NCBI GenBank assembly: GCA_025449975.1
Contig: JANWIG010000061.1
Location: 1-64,000 of the forward strand
Source: Thermoactinomycetaceae bacterium
Lineage (GTDB): Bacteria > Bacillota > Bacilli > Thermoactinomycetales > Thermoactinomycetaceae
Reading direction: 5' to 3'
Length of the DNA stretch: 64,000 nt
Part shown: positions 37,543 through 46,176 of the stretch, piece by piece
Layout of the letters: each line of letters begins with the position of its first letter
Position numbering within the stretch: position 1 is the stretch's first letter
Position numbers and translations under genes: made by a program
Notes under the pieces: generated by a model
Told to the model about the DNA's origin: nothing
What the model saw: only the letters and a program-made list of their open reading frames with translations
The model's database searches: none

Positions 37543-38796
37543 GTGATCGTTAAGCATACTTTACCAAATGGAGTTCGTGTTTTGGCTGAACCGATTCCCC
37601 ATGTGCGATCGGTTGCAGTAGGAATCTGGGTTGGGACAGGCTCGGAAAATGAGGAAAAAGAGAAGAATGGGATTTCTCATTTCTTGGAACACATGATGTT
37701 TAAGGGGACAAAAAAGCGGACAGCGAGACAAATAGCAGAAGCTTTTGATGAGATTGGCGGTCAGGTCAATGCCTTTACTTCGAAGGAAATGACCTGTTAT
37801 TTTGCCAAGGTACTTGATCAGCATTTTTCCGTAGCTCTTGAAGTGTTGGCGGATATGTTTTTTGAATCGACTTTTTTAGATGTGGAGATTGAGAAAGAGA
37901 AAAAAGTGATTATTGAAGAGATTCGTATGGTAGAGGATACACCCGATGATCTGGTCCATGACTTGTTATCAGAAGTTTCGATGAATCAACATACCTTAGG
38001 TTTTCCAGTAATCGGAACGATTGAAAATGTCCAACAGATCACCCGAAATGATCTCTTCGATTATAAGGACAAATTTTATCATCCAGCCAATACGGTCGTA
38101 TCGATCGCTGGAAATCTGCCCGCTGATTTCTTAGAGCAAGTTGAGTCGTTGTTTGGTCATCATTTTGGAACACCTGTTGAAGTGAAAAAGGAGATTCCAG
38201 TTTTTTCTCCCTATGGTAAAATCAAAATAAAACCGACGGAGCAAACCCATTTGTGTATTGGTTTGCCTGGTCTGACGATTCAAGATGAACAGATCTACAC
38301 AATGGTCCTGATCAATAATATATTGGGTGGCAATATGAGCTCACGGTTATTTCAAGAGATCAGAGAAGAACATGGTCTTGCATATTCAGTGTATTCATAC
38401 CATTCTGCCCATCGTCATTCCGGACTGTTTGCTATTTATGCTGGAACGGCTCATGGTCAAGAGGGAGAGGTATATGATCGGATTACCCATCTTTTATACG
38501 AAATGGGAACCAAAGGTGTGACGGAGAAAGAGTTAGCCAAAGCGAAAGAACAATTAAAAGCGAGCTTGATGTTAGGATTGGAAAGTACCAATAACCGCAT
38601 GAGTCGCTTAGGGCGAAATGAACTATTGCTAGGTAAACACATGTCGTTGGATGAGATTGTGGAGACGGTAGAGAAAATTACAATTGAAGATGCTAATCAG
38701 TTGGCGCAAAAGATTTTTTCTTCGCCAACATCATTAGCTTTGATCTCTCCAACTGGAAAAATCCCACCATCGTTTGGAGGAAAAGTCGTTGTTTAA
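37543..38796 (+). CDS. mlpA: M16 family zinc protease MlpA (YmxG)
   Basis: A 417-residue peptidase of the pitrilysin/mitochondrial-processing type, cytoplasmic, no signal peptide. The inverted zinc motif HFLEH lies in NGISHFLEHMMFKGT near residue 49, with the distal Glu in EKEKKVIIEEIRM. The second half is the inactive M16 domain. GTG start 37543 after GGGAGGAT. The last 8 bases overlap dut. Confidence 0.95.
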   Translation: MIVKHTLPNGVRVLAEPIPHVRSVAVGIWVGTGSENEEKEKNGISHFLEHMMFKGTKKRTARQIAEAFDEIGGQVNAFTSKEMTCYFAKVLDQHFSVALEVLADMFFESTFLDVEIEKEKKVIIEEIRMVEDTPDDLVHDLLSEVSMNQHTLGFPVIGTIENVQQITRNDLFDYKDKFYHPANTVVSIAGNLPADFLEQVESLFGHHFGTPVEVKKEIPVFSPYGKIKIKPTEQTHLCIGLPGLTIQDEQIYTMVLINNILGGNMSSRLFQEIREEHGLAYSVYSYHSAHRHSGLFAIYAGTAHGQEGEVYDRITHLLYEMGTKGVTEKELAKAKEQLKASLMLGLESTNNRMSRLGRNELLLGKHMSLDEIVETVEKITIEDANQLAQKIFSSPTSLALISPTGKIPPSFGGKVVV

Positions 38797-39235
38797 AGTT
38801 GAGATTTGCAAGTTACCCGGAAATGAAGATCTATCTTTACCAAAGCAAATGTCTGCTGGGGCAAGTGGCTTTGACCTTTATGCAGCCGTATCTGAATCAG
38901 TCGTTCTGGAACCAGGGAAATGGAAGCTGATTCCTACTGGGATTGCCATCGCTATGCCTACGGGTTTAGAGGCACAGGTTCGACCTCGGAGTGGCTTGGC
39001 TTTAAAACATGGCATCACTATTTTAAATGCTCCTGGTACGATCGATGCAGATTATCGTGGTGAGATCAAGGTTATTTTGTTAAACTTAGGTGAGAAAGAA
39101 TATCGAGTAGATCGAGGGGACAGAATTGCTCAATTGGTGTTCCAACAAGTTCCTTCCATTCAGCTTGAGTTGGTTAAGGAGTTAAAGACGACGGAACGTG
39201 GTACGGGTGGATTTGGTCATACTGGGAAAAAATGA
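38789..39235 (+). CDS. dut: dUTP diphosphatase
   Basis: Hydrolyses dUTP to dUMP, keeping uracil out of DNA. It has 148 residues. Trimeric dUTPase motifs in order: SAGASGFDLYA, RPRSGLALKHG, LNAPGTIDADYRGEI, RGDRIAQLVFQ and the C-terminal RGTGGFGHTG arm. TTG start 38789 lies within the mlpA end, with GGAGG at 38776-38780. Confidence 0.96.
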   Translation: MFKVEICKLPGNEDLSLPKQMSAGASGFDLYAAVSESVVLEPGKWKLIPTGIAIAMPTGLEAQVRPRSGLALKHGITILNAPGTIDADYRGEIKVILLNLGEKEYRVDRGDRIAQLVFQQVPSIQLELVKELKTTERGTGGFGHTGKK

Positions 39236-39248
39236 GGGGGTTCTGGGG

Positions 39249-39473
39249 ATGGTGGAATCACTTCAAATCAGGCGTTTGGAAGAAAGTTTGGAGCGGCTTA
39301 GAGCCGAAATGGTTCAATCTGTGAATGGAGAGTCTTCGCGTCTAGGAGAATCCCATGTATTGCCACTTAGTCAACAACTTGATTTATTAATTATGGAATA
39401 CTATAAATCCACAATCATGAAATCAGATCCTCTGTATGTATGGAATGAAGAAATGGAAAAACTCATTCCTTAA
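39249..39473 (+). CDS. Spo0E-like sporulation regulatory protein
   Basis: A 74-residue protein with SQQLDLLIMEYYKS near residues 40-53, the Spo0E-family motif S-x-x-L-D-x-L-I-x-x-Y in which the Asp helps strip phosphate from Spo0A~P. It has a coiled-helical N-terminus (ESLERLRAEMVQ). ATG 39249 follows GAGGGGG. It sits between dut and ymxH, and a terminator follows. The phosphatase role is inferred from the motif; small size fits the family. Confidence 0.75.
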   Translation: MVESLQIRRLEESLERLRAEMVQSVNGESSRLGESHVLPLSQQLDLLIMEYYKSTIMKSDPLYVWNEEMEKLIP

Positions 39474-39491
39474 GGCGGATCTTTTATCGAG

Positions 39492-39523
39492 AAAGGGAGC
39501 TGTTTAAAACAGTTCCCTTTTTG
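39492..39523 (+). terminator. Intrinsic terminator after the Spo0E-like gene
   Basis: AAAGGGAGCTGTT pairs with AACAGTTCCCTTT (to 39520), followed by TTG. Confidence 0.8.
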
Positions 39524-39614
39524 TGTGAACGGTTATTTTTTCTTCCATTCGCGTAAGCATGTCTCATTTTTTGTTTCATATATTTGGTACCACCTAGAAG
39601 ATGAAGGTGGTGTT

Positions 39615-39863
39615 ATGATGCGTTGGAGTGAATTTGCGGATAAAGAGTGCGTCAATGTGATGAATGGCGAGAAGTTAGGGACTTTTTCGCAAGCGGACTT
39701 GGTGATTGAACCGGAAACAGGAAAGATTACCGCGATTTTATTGCCAGTTGGCTCTTCTTTTTTAAAAAGGCGTTCTACGGAAATGGAAGTAAAGTGGCAA
39801 ATGATTCGTAAAGTAGGTCCTGAAGTGGTGATTATCGACTCCTCCGTGACGCAGCATAGATAA
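39615..39863 (+). CDS. ymxH: YlmC/YmxH family PRC-barrel protein
   Basis: An 82-residue PRC-barrel-like protein. MRWSEFADKECVNVMNGEKLG and the strand LVIEPETGKITAILLP match the YlmC/YmxH sporulation family. Start at ATG 39615 or 39618 after AAGGTGG. It lies directly ahead of dpaA as ymxH does in B. subtilis. Function unknown. Confidence 0.88.
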   Translation: MMRWSEFADKECVNVMNGEKLGTFSQADLVIEPETGKITAILLPVGSSFLKRRSTEMEVKWQMIRKVGPEVVIIDSSVTQHR

Positions 39864-39889
39864 AATCCGGAACTCATGGGCGAAAAGGT

Positions 39890-39918
39890 AACCGATTGAA
39901 TCCTCTACACATATGATG
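39890..39918 (+). promoter_or_regulatory. Candidate SigK promoter of dpaAB
   Basis: An AACC (39890-39893) and CATATGATG (39910-39918) separated by 16 bases resemble the mother-cell SigK pattern (AC, then CATAnnnTA). dpaAB is a known SigK target in B. subtilis. The match is imperfect. Confidence 0.35.
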
Positions 39919-39983
39919 CCGTAGAAAGAGAGAATGGATCATGAAGTTCCGGTGAGGCTTTCCCGAGAAAGGAGTCGAAGTGA

Positions 39984-40889
39984 ATGCTGACAGGCAAACA
40001 TATTGTCTTCCTTGGAGGAGATGCCAGGCAGTTAGAAGTGATCAGAAGATGTATTGAGATGAATGGAAAAGTAAGCCTAGTTGGTTTTGATAATTTACAA
40101 AGCCATTTTAGTGGGACGACGCAAAGAGAATTAGACATAGATCTATGTAAGCAAGCAGATATCCTGATGTTACCCATTGTGGGTACAGATGATAATGGTC
40201 AAGTCAATGCCGTTTTTTCTTCTAAAAAGTTGTTTTTAAAAGAAGAGCATTTGCGCGCCTTACCGAAACATTGTATTGTTTTTGCCGGCATGGCAAGAGC
40301 ATACCTCCGCGACTTGTGTCAGCAGTATGAAATTCAATTGATTCAACTATTGGATCGTGATGATGTGGCCATCTATAACTCCATTCCGACAGTAGAAGGA
40401 GCCCTGATGATGGCGATTCAACATACCGATATCACGATTCATCAATCAGTCAGTTTGGTACTCGGATTGGGACGGGTTGGGATGACCTTAAGCCGCATTT
40501 TACAAGCGATGGGAGCAAAGGTGAAAGTAGGTGTACGCAGTTCACGAGATCGCGCCCGTGTTTTTGAGATGGGGATGACTCCTTTTCATACGGAGCAACT
40601 GGTCGATCATGTTCAAGATGCGGATCTGATCTTTAATACGGTTCCTTCCGTTCTTTTGACCTCATCGGTATTGGCCCATGTTCCCCACGATGCGGTGATT
40701 ATCGATCTTGCTTCCAAACCGGGGGGAGTCGATTATCAGTTTGCTGAAAAGCGGGGAATAAAAGCGATTTTAGCCCCGAGCTTACCAGGAATTGTTGCTC
40801 CGAAAACAGCCGGACGTATTTTGGCACGAACCATGATTGAACTGCTGACAGAAGCGATGCAGAAGGAGGGAGATCCTGTTGGACTTTAA
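39984..40889 (+). CDS. dpaA: Dipicolinate synthase subunit A
   Basis: With DpaB, oxidises a dihydrodipicolinate-derived intermediate to dipicolinic acid, the main small molecule of the spore core. It has 301 residues. An NAD(P)-binding Rossmann fold lies near 150-200 (VLGLGRVGMTLSRILQAMGA) with a C-terminal VDYQFAEKRGIKAILAPSLPGIVAPKTAG segment typical of DpaA. ATG start after GAAAGGAG. The 3' end overlaps dpaB by 11 bases. Confidence 0.95.
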   Translation: MLTGKHIVFLGGDARQLEVIRRCIEMNGKVSLVGFDNLQSHFSGTTQRELDIDLCKQADILMLPIVGTDDNGQVNAVFSSKKLFLKEEHLRALPKHCIVFAGMARAYLRDLCQQYEIQLIQLLDRDDVAIYNSIPTVEGALMMAIQHTDITIHQSVSLVLGLGRVGMTLSRILQAMGAKVKVGVRSSRDRARVFEMGMTPFHTEQLVDHVQDADLIFNTVPSVLLTSSVLAHVPHDAVIIDLASKPGGVDYQFAEKRGIKAILAPSLPGIVAPKTAGRILARTMIELLTEAMQKEGDPVGL

Positions 40890-41481
40890 AGGACTAACAA
40901 TTGGTTTTGGATTGACAGGCTCCCACTGTACACATGATGAAGTGTTACCACAGATCGAAAAGCTTGTCGATTATGGCGCAAAGGTGATTCCGATCGTCTC
41001 TTATACTGTGGCAAACGTGGATAGCCGTTTTGGAACGGCAGCTCATTGGTTGGAGAGAATTACGGAGATCTGCAAACAGAAACCGTGGACGACGGTTCAA
41101 GAGACCGAGCCGATCGGTCCACAAAAATTGCTGGATTGTCTGGTGATCGCTCCGTGTACGGGAAATTCTCTGGCACGACTGGCCAATGCTCTTACCGATG
41201 GTCCTGTTCTCATGGCTGCCAAAGCGCAGATGCGCAACCATCGACCGGTTGTATTGGCGATCTCCACCAACGATGCGTTGGGATTAAATGCAGCCAATAT
41301 AGCGAAGTTGCTCGTTACTAAAGATATTTATTTTGTTCCCTTCGGTCAAGATCATCCTACGGGAAAACCGAAGTCGATGGTTTCACGGATGGAATTAATT
41401 CCGGAAACTTGTTTGGAAGCAATAAAAGGAAGGCAATTACAGCCTCTAGTAGTTGAAAAATTTAAGTACTTGACGTCATAA
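40879..41481 (+). CDS. dpaB: Dipicolinate synthase subunit B
   Basis: A flavoprotein-fold (Dfp/UbiX-like) subunit of 200 residues. GFGLTGSHCTHDEVLPQ at the start and LVIAPCTGNSLARLANALTDGPVLMAAKAQMR near 90-120 are characteristic. TTG start inside dpaA with AGAAGGAGGGA before it. It is followed by the asd-dapG-dapA genes that make its precursor. Confidence 0.95.
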   Translation: MDFKGLTIGFGLTGSHCTHDEVLPQIEKLVDYGAKVIPIVSYTVANVDSRFGTAAHWLERITEICKQKPWTTVQETEPIGPQKLLDCLVIAPCTGNSLARLANALTDGPVLMAAKAQMRNHRPVVLAISTNDALGLNAANIAKLLVTKDIYFVPFGQDHPTGKPKSMVSRMELIPETCLEAIKGRQLQPLVVEKFKYLTS

Positions 41482-41511
41482 TAGGAAAGGAAGTTAAATT
41501 AGGTAGAGCAT

Positions 41512-41542
41512 AGTCCCCCATGGGGACTTCCTTGTATTTTTT
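41512..41542 (+). terminator. Terminator or attenuator between dpaB and asd
   Basis: AGTCCCC (41512-41518) and GGGGACT (41522-41528) form a hairpin with a three-base CAT loop, followed by TCCTTGTATTTTTT. It separates sporulation dpaAB from biosynthetic asd. Confidence 0.55.
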
Positions 41543-41570
41543 GAAAAGTTGGGAAGGAGATCTCATAATC

Positions 41571-42599
41571 ATGAAAACATATACTGTTGCAGTTGTAGGT
41601 GCTACCGGAGCCGTTGGAGAACAAATTATAAAGTTTCTTGCAGAACGTAAATTCCCAATCAAAGAATTGCGCCCTTTGGCGTCCAAGCGATCGGCTGGAA
41701 ATACCATCCTTTTCAACGGCGAGGAGATTGTTGTTCAAGAGGCCGTTCCAGAAGCATTTGAAGGGGTGGATATCGCACTATTTAGTGCAGGGGGCAGCAT
41801 TAGTGAGAAGCTAGCTCCTGAAGCGGTAAAAAGAGGAGCGGTCGTTATTGATAATACCAATGCCTTCCGAATGGACCCTGATGTCCCACTGGTCGTTCCA
41901 GAAGTGAATAAAGAAGCGATTCGTCAACATAAAGGAATTATTGCGAATCCAAACTGTTCGACGATTCAGATGGTCGTTGCTTTAAAACCGCTTTATGAAC
42001 GCTACGGGTTTGATCGTGTTGTTGTAACGACGTTCCAGGCCGTTTCCGGTTCGGGATGGCAAGCTGTTGTCGAACTAGAAGATCAAGTGAGAGCCAGTGT
42101 GAACAATGATCAGCTTCCTCTCAAAGTGATGCCAGTTGGAAAACTGGATAAACATTATCCGATTGCTTTTAACGTCATTCCCCAGTGCGATGTCGGATTG
42201 GAGAACGGTTATACTCTGGAAGAAATGAAAATGGTTCGGGAAACCAACAAAATTTTTGCCGATGATAAGATTCAAGTGACCGCCACTTGTGTGCGTGTGC
42301 CGGTTTATCGCGGGCATAGCGAATCGGTTTATGTTGAGTTAAAAGAAGACTTTGATCTAGAAGAAGTTCGTGAGTTGCTGGCTAACTTCCCAGGCATTGT
42401 GGTGCAAGATAATATTCAAGAACAAGTTTATCCGATGCCGAATGAGGTAACTGGTCAGACAGAAGTTTATGTAGGACGGATTCGTCGCGACCTGCATCAT
42501 TCACATGCTCTTAACTTCTGGGTAGTGGCAGATAATCTTCTAAAAGGAGCAGCAACAAACGCGATTCAGATTGCAGAGGCTTTGATCTCCGAAGACTAG
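41571..42599 (+). CDS. asd: Aspartate-semialdehyde dehydrogenase
   Basis: Reduces aspartyl phosphate to aspartate semialdehyde for lysine, DAP, threonine and methionine. It has 342 residues. NADP site VVGATGAVGEQ at the N-terminus, catalytic Cys in ANPNCSTIQM near residue 129, and RIRRDLHHSHALNFWVVADN near the C-terminus. Start ATG 41571 has GGAAGGAGAT upstream. Confidence 0.97.
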   Translation: MKTYTVAVVGATGAVGEQIIKFLAERKFPIKELRPLASKRSAGNTILFNGEEIVVQEAVPEAFEGVDIALFSAGGSISEKLAPEAVKRGAVVIDNTNAFRMDPDVPLVVPEVNKEAIRQHKGIIANPNCSTIQMVVALKPLYERYGFDRVVVTTFQAVSGSGWQAVVELEDQVRASVNNDQLPLKVMPVGKLDKHYPIAFNVIPQCDVGLENGYTLEEMKMVRETNKIFADDKIQVTATCVRVPVYRGHSESVYVELKEDFDLEEVRELLANFPGIVVQDNIQEQVYPMPNEVTGQTEVYVGRIRRDLHHSHALNFWVVADNLLKGAATNAIQIAEALISED

Positions 42600-42618
42600 A
42601 ACAAAGAAGGGATCTGGT

Positions 42619-43851
42619 ATGAAAATATTAGTACAAAAATTTGGGGGGACTTCTGTAGCAACACCAGAAACCCGAAAACAAGTCATTCATCATATTAAAC
42701 AGGCTCTCGCTGAAAAGTACCATTTGGTAGTGGTTGTTTCAGCCATGGGCCGAAACGGAGCTCCCTATGCTACTGATACACTGTTAAGCTTAGTGAGGGA
42801 AAATGGTGGTGCACTAGCACCGCGTGAACAAGATCTTCTTCTTAGTTGTGGCGAACTTATTTCCGCTACCACCTTGTCCAGTCAATTGGCAACCTGCGGG
42901 ATCGCCAGTGTTGTATTGACTGGTGGACAAGCGGGAATTATTACAAATAACCAATTTACCAATGCGCAGATTGTGAAAGTGAACCCCAAACGCATTTATG
43001 AAGAACTAAAGCAGGGAAAAGTGGTTATTGTCACGGGATTTCAAGGTCAAACCGAAGATGGAGAAATAACGACACTGGGGCGCGGTGGCAGTGATACAAC
43101 TGCCACGGCCTTAGGTGTAGCATTACGAGCACAATATGTAGATATCTTTACAGATGTAGAAGGGGTTATGACAGCAGATCCGCGTATTGTCGAAGATGCC
43201 ACTCCGCTAGAGCAAGTCACCTATTATGAAATGTGCAATCTCGCTTTTGAGGGGGCGAAAGTGGTTCACCCACGGGCGATTGAGATTGCGATGCAAACCA
43301 ATATTCCTGTCCGTATTCGCTCGACGATGTCTGATCATTTTGGCACGTTGGTGACCAATCGCAGTGAACAAAATGAGCTGGTTGGCGAGATTCACGATCG
43401 CTTAATTACAGGGATTACGCAAATGGCTTCTGTAACCCAAATTAAAATTGCTGTTCAACAAGGACAGTTTGATTTGCATTTAAAAGTATTTCAAAAAATG
43501 GCCGATCACGGGATCAGTGTCGACTTTATTAGTGTAAACCCAAGTGAAATTGCTTATACGGTAAAAGATGACCAAGCAGAGCAAGCGGCAGCCATTTTAC
43601 GCGATGAGTTGGGGATTGAGCCTCTCTTGCATCCCAACTGTGCAAAAGTGTCTACAGTGGGAGCGGGGATTGCAGGGATACCTGGAGTGATGGCTAAGAT
43701 CGTGGAAGCGTTAACCGAAGAAGATATTCAAATTTTGCAGTCGGCGGATTCACATACGACGATATGGGTGCTTGTGAAAGGCGAAGATATGGTTAAAGCC
43801 GTTCGAGCATTACACCGAAAATTTAAACTCCATCAAGTAAATAATCATTAA
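42619..43851 (+). CDS. dapG: Aspartate kinase (DapG type)
   Basis: Phosphorylates aspartate, the first step of the pathway. It has 410 residues. VQKFGGTSVATPETR is the catalytic start, GRGGSDTTATALGVAL lies near 155, and two C-terminal ACT domains (from ~265) mediate feedback. By synteny it is the DAP-sensitive isozyme I of B. subtilis. It lies 20 bases after asd and 18 before dapA. Confidence 0.96.
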   Translation: MKILVQKFGGTSVATPETRKQVIHHIKQALAEKYHLVVVVSAMGRNGAPYATDTLLSLVRENGGALAPREQDLLLSCGELISATTLSSQLATCGIASVVLTGGQAGIITNNQFTNAQIVKVNPKRIYEELKQGKVVIVTGFQGQTEDGEITTLGRGGSDTTATALGVALRAQYVDIFTDVEGVMTADPRIVEDATPLEQVTYYEMCNLAFEGAKVVHPRAIEIAMQTNIPVRIRSTMSDHFGTLVTNRSEQNELVGEIHDRLITGITQMASVTQIKIAVQQGQFDLHLKVFQKMADHGISVDFISVNPSEIAYTVKDDQAEQAAAILRDELGIEPLLHPNCAKVSTVGAGIAGIPGVMAKIVEALTEEDIQILQSADSHTTIWVLVKGEDMVKAVRALHRKFKLHQVNNH

Positions 43852-43868
43852 GAAAGGGAAGAAAGGCT

Positions 43869-44762
43869 ATGTTATTTGGACGTGTACTTACAGCGATGAT
43901 TACTCCGTTTGCCCCAAATAAAGAGATTGATTGGGCCAGCTTGGATCGGGTGATTGAACACTTGATTACAACCGGTACAGATACAATTGTAGTCTCAGGC
44001 ACTACAGCAGAATCTCCAAACTTATCCAAAGAAGAAAAATTGGAATTATTTGCGTATACGCTTGAGAAAGCAGCCGGACGGGCAAAAGTGATTGCGGGTA
44101 CGGGAAGCAATAATACCGCCGAAACGATTGAACTAACGAAAAAAGCGGAGGCTGTCGGAGTAGATGGGGTTATGCTCGTTTCCCCTTATTATAATAAGCC
44201 GACCCAAGAAGGGTTGTATCAACACTTTAAAGCGATTGCTGAACAGACTAAGTTGCCTGTGATGATCTATAATGTACCTGGTCGAACCAGTGTCAATATT
44301 GCTGCCGAAACTTCAGCTCGACTCGCACAAATAGAGAATGTTGTTGCAATTAAAGAAGCGAGTGGAAATATTACCCAAATCGCTAATGTGATCTCAATGG
44401 TTCCAAAAGATGTAGCCGTATATAGTGGGGATGATGCCTTTACTTTGCCTGTGATGGCCATGGGAGGGGCTGGTGTCGTCAGTGTGGCGAGTCATCTAAT
44501 TGGTCGGGAAATAAAGGAGATGATCGAGTCATACTTAGATGGGCAAGTGGAGAAAGCGGCAAGTATATTCCAACAATGCTTACCGGTCTTCGAAGGGCTC
44601 TTCTTTACAACCAGTCCGATCCCCTTAAAGTATGCATTATCTGAAATGGGATTATGTCAACCCACGTTGCGTTTGCCTCTGGTCGAGCTGAGCGAAGAAG
44701 AGAAAAAGAAAGCAGAAGTGTGGGTAGCAGGTCTAAGAAAAGCGAAGTCGCAAACGTTATAA
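43869..44762 (+). CDS. dapA: 4-hydroxy-tetrahydrodipicolinate synthase
   Basis: Condenses pyruvate with aspartate semialdehyde. It has 297 residues, a TIM barrel. VVSGTTAESPNLSKEEK (Thr-Thr), YNVPGRTSVNI (Tyr and Arg) and the Schiff-base Lys in VVAIKEASGN near 160 are visible. Its product feeds both meso-DAP/lysine and DpaAB. It ends the asd-dapG-dapA operon before a terminator. Confidence 0.97.
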   Translation: MLFGRVLTAMITPFAPNKEIDWASLDRVIEHLITTGTDTIVVSGTTAESPNLSKEEKLELFAYTLEKAAGRAKVIAGTGSNNTAETIELTKKAEAVGVDGVMLVSPYYNKPTQEGLYQHFKAIAEQTKLPVMIYNVPGRTSVNIAAETSARLAQIENVVAIKEASGNITQIANVISMVPKDVAVYSGDDAFTLPVMAMGGAGVVSVASHLIGREIKEMIESYLDGQVEKAASIFQQCLPVFEGLFFTTSPIPLKYALSEMGLCQPTLRLPLVELSEEEKKKAEVWVAGLRKAKSQTL

Positions 44763-44801
44763 AATGAAGGTGAATTATGAATGCTTGGTTCATTTGAAAA
44801 T

Positions 44802-44828
44802 AAAGTCCCCTAGCTAGGGGGCTTTTTC
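44802..44828 (+). terminator. Intrinsic terminator after dapA
   Basis: AAAGTCCCCTAG pairs with CTAGGGGGCTTT, then TT. Confidence 0.85.
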
Positions 44829-44853
44829 TAAGTAAACAGAAGGACAGGGATGG

Positions 44854-45423
44854 ATGGTAGAAGAATGGATCAGATGGTTTGAAGAATGGGGCACTTGGGG
44901 AATCTTATTGAGTCTTTTTTGCGGTATCGTTATCCATATCCTTGGCTTGATCCCTTCGGTTGTCGTGACAGGAGCCAATGTGGCTGTTTGGGGTCCCCTA
45001 TGGGGAGGACTGTTCTCATGGATGGCGGAGGTCATTGGCAGTACAGTGGCTTTTCTTCTTTACCGTTATGGGAAAAAGAAATGGTCGGTCACCCGAAAGA
45101 TCGATTGGCGATGGCTTCATTCCTTTGATCGTTGGTCAAGAATAAAGCAGTTTTTTGCCCTGTTATTGGCGCGGATCATGCCCCTACTTCCATCGGGAAT
45201 GATTAATCTTTTGGGTGCATTCACCCGTATGTATACATTGGATTTTATGATCGCGACTGCAATTGGCAAAATTCCCTCCAATCTAATCGAAGTCTTGATC
45301 AGTTATGGTTTTCTAAAGATCAGTCAAAGCGAACTAAATTGGATCTTCCTTTTGATGGGTGGAGTGATCGCTTGTTGGCTGTTTTGGAAAAGAGAGAAAA
45401 AGCCTCTTCATAAGCAAGAATGA
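44854..45423 (+). CDS. VTT/DedA-type (SNARE-associated) membrane protein
   Basis: A 189-residue protein with about five hydrophobic helices. The VTT-domain landmarks are present: GANVAVWGPLWGGLFSWMAEVIGS near 40-65 and RIMPLLPSGMINLLGAF near 105-125. DedA/TVP38-type proteins act as lipid scramblases or flippases; the substrate here is unknown. Start ATG 44854 (ATG 44850 is out of frame), with AGAAGGACAGG upstream. It is convergent with hsp20. Confidence 0.8.
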   Translation: MVEEWIRWFEEWGTWGILLSLFCGIVIHILGLIPSVVVTGANVAVWGPLWGGLFSWMAEVIGSTVAFLLYRYGKKKWSVTRKIDWRWLHSFDRWSRIKQFFALLLARIMPLLPSGMINLLGAFTRMYTLDFMIATAIGKIPSNLIEVLISYGFLKISQSELNWIFLLMGGVIACWLFWKREKKPLHKQE

Positions 45424-45480
45424 GGGGAGCAGTGTGATACCAAAAGAAAGAGTGAAGACATCGCTCTGCTCTCCCCTCAT
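45421..45480. terminator. Bidirectional terminator between VTT gene and hsp20
   Basis: TGAGGGGAGCAG (45421-45432) pairs with CTGCTCTCCCCTCA (45466-45479) with small bulges. It lies between two convergent genes. Confidence 0.55.
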
Positions 45481-45503
45481 CGCAGCTAGAGTGGTGGAAA
45501 TTC

Positions 45504-45944
45504 TTAATCATATTCTTTTATATCGATTTGTCGTGGCGGAGCAGCCTGATCTTTGGGGATAAAGATGTAAAGAATCCCCCGTTTATGTTCGGCTGTGATC
45601 TGATCGAGATTGGCGTTTTTGGGCAAAGTGATCGAGCGTTGAAAGGAACCGTAACGACTTTCAACGAGATGTGTCCGATGCTCTTCTTTTTGTTCCATGC
45701 TCTTTTTTTCACCACGGATCGTTAATACACGATCGTTTACGTCAATTTGGATATCTTTTGCCGATAGTCCAGGAAGTTCTGCTTCTACAATAAAGCGGTT
45801 TGCTTCTTCACGTAAATTGATCGGTGGCAACATCGTTCTGGTTTCCTTAAAGAAAGGATCTTCAAAAAAACGTTGAAAGACGCTATTCACTTCATTGCGG
45901 AGCTGATTGAATGGATAATAGTCGTTTCTATCTAAAAAATGCAT
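45504..45944 (-). CDS. Hsp20/alpha-crystallin family small heat-shock protein
   Basis: A 146-residue chaperone. The alpha-crystallin domain starts at PPINLREEANRFIVEAELPGLSAKDI-type strands, has VLTIRGEKK, and ends with ITLPKNANLDQITAEHKRGILYI, the A-x-x-x-n-GvL motif with I for V. A short C-terminal tail lacks a clear I-x-I. ATG 45944 is chosen because the GGAGGG at 45951-45956 is adjacent to ATG 45950 and too close for it. No CIRCE element is seen upstream. Confidence 0.93.
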   Translation of the reverse strand: MHFLDRNDYYPFNQLRNEVNSVFQRFFEDPFFKETRTMLPPINLREEANRFIVEAELPGLSAKDIQIDVNDRVLTIRGEKKSMEQKEEHRTHLVESRYGSFQRSITLPKNANLDQITAEHKRGILYIFIPKDQAAPPRQIDIKEYD

Positions 45945-46088
45945 CTTCATCCCTCCTAAGACTAATATGATCAAAATGGGACAATATATTACTAAAAAAT
46001 ATAAAACCACATTTTATGCGAATGCCAATTCCGATTATGAAACAGAGATCATCCGGACTTGGTAGGAGAAATATTTGCCTCTTTCTTC

Positions 46089-46118
46089 TTGCATATTTAT
46101 TTTTCGATCGTATATAAT
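46089..46118 (+). promoter_or_regulatory. Promoter of the RNase J gene
   Basis: TTGCAT (46089-46094), an 18-base spacer and TATAAT (46113-46118). Confidence 0.65.
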
Positions 46119-46176
46119 GGATTCAAGTGAGATTGTGCGGTTAGGGTGAATGGCAACTTTATAGGAGGTAACATAT